Source: Anaerolineaceae bacterium (lineage in GTDB: Bacteria > Chloroflexota > Anaerolineae > JAAYZQ01). Taken from it: a DNA stretch of 32,187 bases. Below, in pieces: positions 27,122-32,187 of this stretch. The notes under the pieces are model-generated. The model had not been told where the DNA came from and did not search any database. It worked only from the letters and a program-made list of their open reading frames with translations. The stretch spans positions 1-32,187 of the forward strand of contig JAAYZQ010000405.1 of the NCBI GenBank assembly GCA_012514775.1, read 5' to 3'. A program made the translations under genes and the position numbers. Each line of letters begins with the position of its first letter. Position 1 is the stretch's first letter.

Positions 27122-27414
27122 GGTTCTGTCCTCAGGCGCCGGATCTCGAACACGACAGGGTTCCAGGCGTCGGGACAGGCGTGGGTGGCGACGTCGCGCT
27201 CGGCGGTCCAGGGGAACTCGGCGCCGTAGCGCATGGCAAAGACCTTGGGCAAGAAGCTGTACAGGGCATGGATGCACACCTTGCCCTGCACCGTCTGCCC
27301 GTCAAAGAGCACCTCGTCGCCCACCTTGTGGCCGGCGGCGCAGTAGCCCTCCTGCTTGATGACGCGGGCGACGATGGTGTAGCCCTCGTCCACGTAGGGT
27401 GGCTCCTCCGTCAT
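27118..27414 (-). CDS. TIGR04076-family protein
   Basis: This 98-aa protein matches the TIGR04076 family of unknown function. The features are YTIVARVIKQEGYCAAGHK, VGDEVLF, CIHALYSFLPKVFAMRYG, AEFPWTAERD and CPDAWNPVVFEIRRL, with conserved Cys and His residues (CxAGH, CxHA, CPD). I chose ATG 27414, which has ACGGAGG about 8 nt upstream; ATG 27468 would lie nearly on the predicted transcription start, so it would need leaderless translation. The gene is transcribed divergently from the ComX-like/ComQ-like locus, with both promoters in the intervening region. Confidence 0.85.
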   Translation of the reverse strand: MTEEPPYVDEGYTIVARVIKQEGYCAAGHKVGDEVLFDGQTVQGKVCIHALYSFLPKVFAMRYGAEFPWTAERDVATHACPDAWNPVVFEIRRLRTEP

Positions 27415-27477
27415 GGTCTCGACCTCCGTGTCATACTCCAGCAAACGATCTCGCGGCTGGTCAATCATGGCCTGAAC

Positions 27478-27506
27478 ATTATAAACTAGGTTTGCCGATA
27501 TCAAAA
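27478..27506 (-). promoter_or_regulatory. Promoter of the TIGR04076 operon
   Basis: On the minus strand TATAAT (27483-27478) has TTTTGA 17 nt upstream (27506-27501), or TTGATA at 15 nt (27504-27499). It points away from the plus-strand promoter at 27522-27550, so the gap holds two divergent promoters. Confidence 0.6.
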
Positions 27507-27521
27507 ATGGCCCGGGCGGTT

Positions 27522-27550
27522 TTGCTCCTATTGCAGCCATGTGGTATAAT
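27522..27550 (+). promoter_or_regulatory. Promoter of the ComXQPA-like operon (extended -10)
   Basis: TTGCTC at 27522-27527 and TATAAT at 27545-27550 are separated by 17 nt, and TGG at 27542-27544 makes an extended -10. The leader to the first start codon is about 130 nt. It contains an inverted repeat TTCGG-AAC-CCGAA at 27646-27658 but no ORF that I can support. Confidence 0.7.
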
Positions 27551-27686
27551 GTTTGGGCTCCCATGCGGGGCGATGCTGTGTTGACTGTTGCTCCAGGCTG
27601 GATAACCACGTCCGGTGGCCCATGAGCGATTCGTGGAGCCTTGACTTCGGAACCCGAACCGTTTGCAAAGTAGTGGAGGGTATGAC

Positions 27687-27938
27687 ATGGGCACACAAAC
27701 CGTCAGGATCGTGCGCTCACTCTACCGAGGCAACCCCCAATTCTGTCGCACACCGTCCAACGATCCCACGGCGCTTCTTGTACGCATGCAGATGGAGGAT
27801 GCCGAAACAGCCAGGATTCTGGCCGGCCCCCTGCACTCGCTGCTGGACCGGTCGCCGGAGCAAATCCTCGCCTACGTTCTGGAAGGAGACCCGCCAGTAT
27901 GGGAGGGGATGCCACCCGAACCCAGTCCTCCCGCTTGA
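27687..27938 (+). CDS. Small peptide, candidate ComX-like pheromone precursor
   Basis: This 83-aa product is the first gene of the locus. ATG 27687 has GGAGGG 6 nt upstream. The sequence has no signal peptide or membrane span. Its N-terminal two thirds are helical-looking (VRIVRSLYRGNPQF, ARILAGPLHSLLD, PEQILAYVL), with an I-x3-L-x3-NP arrangement that recalls the ComX leader pattern. The only Trp is W72, near the C-terminus (GDPPVWEGMPPEPSPPA). In Bacillus, ComX is cut to a short C-terminal peptide carrying an isoprenylated Trp; the enzyme ComQ, receptor ComP and regulator ComA are encoded beside it, as here. The pheromone assignment is therefore inferred from the lone Trp, size and context, and the similarity is too weak for certainty. 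Alternative: another prenylated RiPP precursor. It overlaps the next gene by 40 nt. Confidence 0.6.
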   Translation: MGTQTVRIVRSLYRGNPQFCRTPSNDPTALLVRMQMEDAETARILAGPLHSLLDRSPEQILAYVLEGDPPVWEGMPPEPSPPA

Positions 27939-28957
27939 GCGCCGCCCTGCCATCGTCTACGGCACTCGACACACTCTACGATTACATTCTCGCACAGCTA
28001 GCGACATCTGGAATTGCGGGCGGTCTGCGCGCCACGTTGGAGCGACTATGCCGCACGGCACGGCTCCAGGACGATGCCCTGCCGTTGGGGCTGCTGCCCA
28101 TGTGGAGCTACCTGGCTGCCGGAGGGCAGCCCTGGACACGCGTCGCGGGCGTGGCTTCCGCCTGGCGTTGTTTGCACCTGGCCGGCAAGCTGTTGAACGA
28201 GGCTGCTGCCGGATGCGCCAGCGCGCTGCTGCCCGACGAGCCTGTGTCTGGTGTCCTCAACGCCGGCACGAGCCTGATCTTCCTTTCCCAGGCGATTCTG
28301 TGCCGGGCGACAGAGGTCGGTGCCACGCCCACAGCCGTCGTGGCCCTGGAGGCAGAGTTCGCCCGCGCCGGGCTCCGGGCGGCTGCCGGCCAGCACGCGC
28401 GGCTGCACAAAACAACGACGGGCTCGTGGGATGACTATCAAGTTGTGGTCAGCGCGCGTAGCGGCGGTCCATTTGCCCTCGCCACACGGGTGGGGGCACT
28501 GGTTCGCTGGAGCGAACATGCCGGCCAGGGAACGGCGAGCAGCGACGTGCCGGCTTACGTCGAGGCATTGGCGCAATATGGCCACCAGCTCGGTCTGATG
28601 CTTCAGTTGGCCGACGATTTTAACGGCACCTGGCGCCCGCGTGGTAGGAGCGATCTGGCGGCCGCGAACCACTCGTGGCCACTTCTCTATGCCCGGTCAA
28701 TGGGCGATGCGGATCAACTCGTGCAACTCGATTCTCTGTCGAGCCGCGGCGAGGACAATCCTGTCGCGGAAGCAAGAGCGCGCACGCTGTTAACCCAATT
28801 GTACGTGCCCCTGGCCATGATCGTGGCCGCGGAGGAGCACCGGGCCGTGGCAGAAGCTGCCCTGGCGCCGCTCGCCGACTCGCCCGCCCGCCAGGCGCTG
28901 GCCGCCCTGCTGCGCCGCATCACCCTGGCACCGCCCGAGGTGTCACCATGCCCCTGA
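27899..28957 (+). CDS. Divergent polyprenyl synthase-fold protein, ComQ-like
   Basis: This 352-aa helical protein has the isoprenyl diphosphate synthase layout but a changed active site. The second aspartate motif survives in part as QLADDFNG (236-243, Asp239-Asp240). The GQ motif is at 164-165, and YQVVVSARSGG (180-190) aligns with the usual Y-x3-KTG-like segment. SDLAAANHSWPLLYA (251-265) resembles the SDL...KxTLPLLYA block, with Lys replaced. The first DDxxD is absent: the aligned stretch is LLNEAAAG (98-105). ComQ of Bacillus has this fold and prenylates the Trp of ComX; the neighbour here is a Trp-containing small peptide, so the same job is inferred. ATG 27899 has AAGGAG 10 nt upstream and lies inside the preceding gene, while the 3' end overlaps the kinase gene by 10 nt. 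No membrane span is evident. Confidence 0.8.
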   Translation: MGGDATRTQSSRLSAALPSSTALDTLYDYILAQLATSGIAGGLRATLERLCRTARLQDDALPLGLLPMWSYLAAGGQPWTRVAGVASAWRCLHLAGKLLNEAAAGCASALLPDEPVSGVLNAGTSLIFLSQAILCRATEVGATPTAVVALEAEFARAGLRAAAGQHARLHKTTTGSWDDYQVVVSARSGGPFALATRVGALVRWSEHAGQGTASSDVPAYVEALAQYGHQLGLMLQLADDFNGTWRPRGRSDLAAANHSWPLLYARSMGDADQLVQLDSLSSRGEDNPVAEARARTLLTQLYVPLAMIVAAEEHRAVAEAALAPLADSPARQALAALLRRITLAPPEVSPCP

Positions 28958-31344
28958 AGAATCGGGCGGTTTCTCACTTGCGGTTGAGAGGAGCCTACCT
29001 GCTATTTGTGGTCGGCCTCCTCGTCCTGTCGGCGATGGCCGCGAGCATGGCCGTGGCTGTGATCCAGCCGGAGACCGGGGTGCAGTGGAATACGCGGTCT
29101 GGGAGGGTGACGGCGGTCAGCGGCCCGGCGGCTGACCGAGCAGAGGTACGGGTAGGCGATCGACTGGTCAAGGTCGATGGCCTGTCTTTGCCCGATCTGC
29201 CCAATGCTGGCCACAGCAAGCGGCCGGGTGATACGCTATCTCTCACCATCGACCGGGATGGTGAAAGGCACACCGTCTCGCTAACCCTGCAGCCCGCAGC
29301 CCCGTCCACTGTCGGCGAGCGGGTGATCCCCATCGCCATTGGCTTCGGATTCGGGCTCATCGGCCTCGGTGCGTACGTGTTGAGCCGCCGCCGTTTCCCG
29401 GCGGCGCTCCTGGCCCTGGAATGCCTGGTCGTGGCTGGCGCCCTGGCGGCCGGTACGCTTTCGACGTTCAAAATCCCACTCGCCTCTCGCCTGTTCAATG
29501 CTTCTCTGGTGTGGGTGGCGGTGTTGGGTATGCATTTGCATCTCGTTTTCCCAACAGTGCACAGTGGCCGGGCCGGACGCACCATCCGGAGGTTGGCCTA
29601 TGGCCTGGCCGGGTTGTTCACCCTGTTTTTCCTGTTCCCTGCCTGGTCGGTGTGGCGGTGGCAACCCTGGTATCCCGGCCTGCAGTGGGGCATTCAGCTC
29701 GTCTTGGCCCTCTCCCTGCTCGGCCAAATAGCTCTGCTGGTCCGGGCAACGCGGAGTAGCCGGCCCCTGGCTCGGCGCCACTCCCGGCTGTTGACTGCCG
29801 GGGCCGGCCTGGGCGTGGCGCCGTTCTTGCTGATGGCGCTCCTCCCTCACCTGCTGACCGGCTCTCCCTGGTGGCCCTACCAGTACACCTTTCCCTTCAC
29901 GCTCATCCTGCCGCTGGCCTATGGCTACGCCCTGAGCCGGGAGCGCTTGAGCCGGTGGGATCGGACCATTTCCCGGGTGCTGACCGTGTTTTGCACGGCG
30001 ATCCTGCTCTTTGGCGCATTCGGCCTGGCCGTGCAACAGCTCGAACCTCCCGCCATCCCCTGGCTGCGACTGCACCTCCAGTCGGCCATCCTGGCCCTCG
30101 CAGCCGGCCTGGCCTTCTGGCCCCTGGCCCGCATCGCCCGGCGTTGGACAGAGTGGATCCTCTTCGATGTTCGGTATGACTATGCCGGGGTGATGGCCGC
30201 CCTGAGCGAACCCCTGGCCCGCACCCTCGATCGGCCCCGGCTGCGATACCTGTTGGTAGAAACGCTCGCACAGGTCATGCCTTTCGAAGGTGCAGCGTTA
30301 TTGTTGGGGCGCGAAGAAGACGAAAGCCTATGCCTCCAGCCGCCGGCGACTTTGCCGGCCGAATCGTACCCGCCATTACCGGGAAGCGGCGCGCTGGCTG
30401 CGGCCCTGGTCGTTCAAGACGGCCCCCTGACGGCTGCGGAACTCGACCGGCGGCTCGCAGGCACCTCCCTGTTGCCCGCGGAAGCTGCCTGGCTGCACGG
30501 CGAGGGGATCGAGACCTTGCTGCCGTTGGTTCGCGAGAATGAGCTGTTGGGCCTGCTGCTCCTGGGGCCTCGCGCCGGGGGCGACGTGTTGGATGGCGAG
30601 GATCGGCGCATTCTGCAGGCCGTGGCCCTCCAGGCTGCCCTGGCTGCCGAAAACGTGCGCCTGGCCGACGGGCTGCGCGCCAGCCGCTCCGAGCTGGCCC
30701 AGGCCCACGGCCAACTACTCGCGGCACGCGAGGAGGAGCGGCGGCGCCTGGGGTGGGCCTTGCACGACGGTCCCATCCAGGATCTGTTGGTCATCAGCCA
30801 CCGGTTGGCCGCTCTGGAGACCGAGGCGGAGGAACATACGCAGGTGCTGGTCGAGCTTCGCCGGGCGGTCGTTTCCCAGGTTCATCGGCTGCGGGAGTTG
30901 TACGCCGAGTTGCGCCCCGGCACCCTGGACGAGTTGGGGCTGTGCCAGGCGGTGCGTGCCCTGGCCATTGAATGTGAGGAAACTCACGGTTTCTCTGTTG
31001 CCCTCGACGTCCACGGCAACATGGCGCAGATGTCGGACGAGGCAGAGGTGACACTCTTCCGCACAGCCCAGGAGGCATTGGCCAACGCAGCGCGGCACGC
31101 CGGTGCGAAGCACGTTCGACTGGCGATGATGTGCGACGGGCAAGGGGTTGCCTTGACCGTTGTGGACGATGGCCAGGGTTTCCGGGTGCCCGGGCGGCTG
31201 TCAACGTTGGCGAGGACGGGCCATTTCGGCCTGCTGGGGTTAGAGGAGCGGCTGGAACGCCTGGGGGGCTGGCTGGACGTGCGGTCGCGGCCTGGGGCGG
31301 GAACCCGGGTACAGGCCTGGCTCCCCATCGAGGAGCCACGATGA
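28948..31344 (+). CDS. ComP-like sensor histidine kinase with external PDZ domain
   Basis: This 798-aa protein has a TM helix at 16-38, then a PDZ domain (about 42-116; GRVTAVSGPAADRAEVRVGD, RLVKVDG), which should face outwards. Next come about nine further membrane spans between 126 and 394, a GAF-like domain (about 430-570), and a NarL/DegS-type (HisKA_3) transmitter. The phosphorylated His is His606 in ALHDGPIQDLL, Asn713 is in the N box (RTAQEALANAARHAG), and the G boxes are VVDDGQGF (738-745) and GHFGLLGLEER (758-768). Bacillus ComP, the receptor for the ComX pheromone, is also a many-span kinase of this transmitter type. The next gene is its likely partner. The start ATG 28948 follows GAGG. 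It senses an extracellular signal by inference from this layout. Confidence 0.92.
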   Translation: MPLKNRAVSHLRLRGAYLLFVVGLLVLSAMAASMAVAVIQPETGVQWNTRSGRVTAVSGPAADRAEVRVGDRLVKVDGLSLPDLPNAGHSKRPGDTLSLTIDRDGERHTVSLTLQPAAPSTVGERVIPIAIGFGFGLIGLGAYVLSRRRFPAALLALECLVVAGALAAGTLSTFKIPLASRLFNASLVWVAVLGMHLHLVFPTVHSGRAGRTIRRLAYGLAGLFTLFFLFPAWSVWRWQPWYPGLQWGIQLVLALSLLGQIALLVRATRSSRPLARRHSRLLTAGAGLGVAPFLLMALLPHLLTGSPWWPYQYTFPFTLILPLAYGYALSRERLSRWDRTISRVLTVFCTAILLFGAFGLAVQQLEPPAIPWLRLHLQSAILALAAGLAFWPLARIARRWTEWILFDVRYDYAGVMAALSEPLARTLDRPRLRYLLVETLAQVMPFEGAALLLGREEDESLCLQPPATLPAESYPPLPGSGALAAALVVQDGPLTAAELDRRLAGTSLLPAEAAWLHGEGIETLLPLVRENELLGLLLLGPRAGGDVLDGEDRRILQAVALQAALAAENVRLADGLRASRSELAQAHGQLLAAREEERRRLGWALHDGPIQDLLVISHRLAALETEAEEHTQVLVELRRAVVSQVHRLRELYAELRPGTLDELGLCQAVRALAIECEETHGFSVALDVHGNMAQMSDEAEVTLFRTAQEALANAARHAGAKHVRLAMMCDGQGVALTVVDDGQGFRVPGRLSTLARTGHFGLLGLEERLERLGGWLDVRSRPGAGTRVQAWLPIEEPR

Positions 31345-32063
31345 CAATCCCCGAAGCGCAGCGGAGCGGGGGGAGGGGCATTATGACAGGCATGAATGAG
31401 ACGAACGGTACAGAGGGCACACGTGGTTCAGAATGCATTCGCGTGTTGCTGGCAGACGACCACCCGGCCATGCGAGCCGGCATCCGCGCTTTCCTGGAAA
31501 AAGCGTCTGACATTCAGGTCGTCGGAGAGGCAGGCGACGGAGAGGAAGCGCGGCGCCTGGCGGAGGAGCTGGGCCCCCAGGTGCTGCTACTCGACCTGAG
31601 CATGCCCGGCCCCAAGCCGGAGGACACGGTAGCCTGGGTGCGTGGTCACTCCCCGGAGACAGCGGTGCTGGTGCTGACCGCCCACGACGTAGATGCTTAC
31701 CTGGCCGCAATGGTGGCCGCGGGGATAGCAGGATTCGTGCTCAAGGAGGAAGTGCCGGAGGAGATCGTGAACATAGTACGGTGCGTGGCCCGCAAAGAGG
31801 TGATCCTCACTGAGGCGCAGTTGGCTCGGGCTCATCGTTGGCAAGAAGAGGTGGGGGCACGCTGGGAGAGCCTGACCAAGCGCGAACGGGAGGTACTAGC
31901 GCTCGTGGCTGGAGGGCGGAGCACCCTACAAATCGCCGAGGCTTTGACCATCGAAACGTGTACGGTAGAGACCCACATCGGAAATATTCTGGCCAAGCTA
32001 AACGCAGATTCACGGGCTAAGGCGGTGGCGTGGGCATGGCAGCATGGCGCAGTGGAAGAATAG
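31341..32063 (+). CDS. ComA-like NarL/LuxR-family response regulator
   Basis: This 240-aa regulator has a receiver domain with Asp39-Asp40 (LLADDHP), the phospho-acceptor Asp85 (LLLDLSMPG), Thr113 (VLTAHD) and Lys135 (FVLKEE). The C-terminal LuxR/GerE helix-turn-helix is at about 176-230 (LTKREREVLALVAGGRSTLQ, TVETHIGNILAKLNADS). A 30-residue N-terminal extension precedes the receiver domain. Bacillus ComA is the same kind of regulator, phosphorylated by ComP. The ATG at 31341 overlaps the kinase stop (ATGA) and has GAGGAG 5 nt upstream; ATG 31383, also with a purine-rich site upstream, would remove the extension. Its target promoters are unknown. Confidence 0.92.
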   Translation: MTIPEAQRSGGRGIMTGMNETNGTEGTRGSECIRVLLADDHPAMRAGIRAFLEKASDIQVVGEAGDGEEARRLAEELGPQVLLLDLSMPGPKPEDTVAWVRGHSPETAVLVLTAHDVDAYLAAMVAAGIAGFVLKEEVPEEIVNIVRCVARKEVILTEAQLARAHRWQEEVGARWESLTKREREVLALVAGGRSTLQIAEALTIETCTVETHIGNILAKLNADSRAKAVAWAWQHGAVEE

Positions 32064-32187
32064 ACGGCCCTGGAGAAAACTCCAGGGAAAAATGGAGAAA
32101 ATACGGATGACAAATCGCCGCGCATGTGATAGACTGGGATACGAATGAGGTGATTTCGGAGTCTAGGGCAAGAATAAGGAGGGTTTA
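32064..32187 (+). other. Gene-free end of window with a ribosome-binding site
   Basis: These 124 nt hold the hairpin above and end with AAGGAGGG at 32176-32183, four nt from the window edge. That suggests another gene starting just outside. No ORF or clear promoter is visible in the remainder. Confidence 0.5.
32068..32087 (+). terminator. 8-bp hairpin after the regulator gene
   Basis: CCCTGGAG (32068-32075) and CTCCAGGG (32080-32087) pair across AAAA. The tract that follows is A-rich, not T-rich, so it is not a standard intrinsic terminator; it may stop or stabilise the operon mRNA. It lies 4 nt after the stop codon. Confidence 0.45.

Noticed and set aside
27551..27686. Bacillus-type ComA box in the leader
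   Set aside because: The TTGCGG-N4-CCGCAA pattern is not found; only weaker inverted repeats occur.
27687..28957. Toxin-antitoxin or lanthipeptide system
   Set aside because: The small peptide has no toxin motif and the next protein has an isoprenyl-synthase fold, not a LanM/LanC or ribonuclease fold.
32068..32087. Intrinsic terminator after the regulator gene
   Set aside because: The stem is sound but lacks a T-run on the transcribed strand; I list it only as a hairpin of uncertain function.

Overview
The window is GC-rich, densely coded DNA. The hrcA-grpE-dnaK-dnaJ-prmA-rsmE order behind a CIRCE operator, zinc-ribbon Ser/Thr kinases and an ABC/FtsX/AttH-type operon suggest a Gram-positive-related lineage. 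My best guess is Chloroflexota (Anaerolineae/Caldilineae/Ardenticatenia-like). This is inferred from gene content; no 16S or marker search was possible.

Region 1 (1-6524, + strand) is a phospho-signalling cluster: the 3' part of a zinc-ribbon/FHA protein, two zinc-ribbon kinases with Ig-like tails, a PP2C phosphatase and a third kinase ending in a DnaJ-type zinc motif. The genes abut or overlap, so they probably form one operon. Region 2 (6550-10171) has an acyl-CoA dehydrogenase with its own promoter, then a family-2 glycosyltransferase and a polyprenyl-phosphate sugar-phosphate transferase for surface glycan synthesis. Region 3 (10216-16912) is the heat-shock operon, with a sigma-70-like promoter and a CIRCE with extended arms, followed by the methyltransferase genes prmA and rsmE. 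Region 4 (16926-17777) is a metallo-beta-lactamase-fold hydrolase behind a perfect consensus promoter; it apparently starts at CTG.

Region 5 (17770-27414, - strand) holds a DapF-family protein lacking both catalytic cysteines, a prolyl oligopeptidase, a small membrane protein, an ABC ATPase/permease/AttH-like triad, a MaoC-like hydratase, a perfect 22-bp inverted repeat, and a two-gene operon of a TIGR04076-type protein and a small CxxC protein.

Region 6 (27522-32063, + strand) is the most interesting part. In order it encodes an 83-aa peptide with a single Trp near its C-terminus, a divergent polyprenyl-synthase-fold protein, a multi-membrane-span histidine kinase with an external PDZ domain, and a NarL/LuxR-type response regulator. 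All four genes overlap. This is the component set of the Bacillus ComQXPA quorum-sensing system (isoprenylated-Trp pheromone, modifying enzyme, receptor kinase, regulator), with the first two genes in the order X-Q instead of Q-X. I propose it is a ComQXPA-like peptide signalling system outside the Firmicutes. The kinase and regulator are clear, the ComQ-like call is good, and the pheromone call rests on context and the lone Trp.
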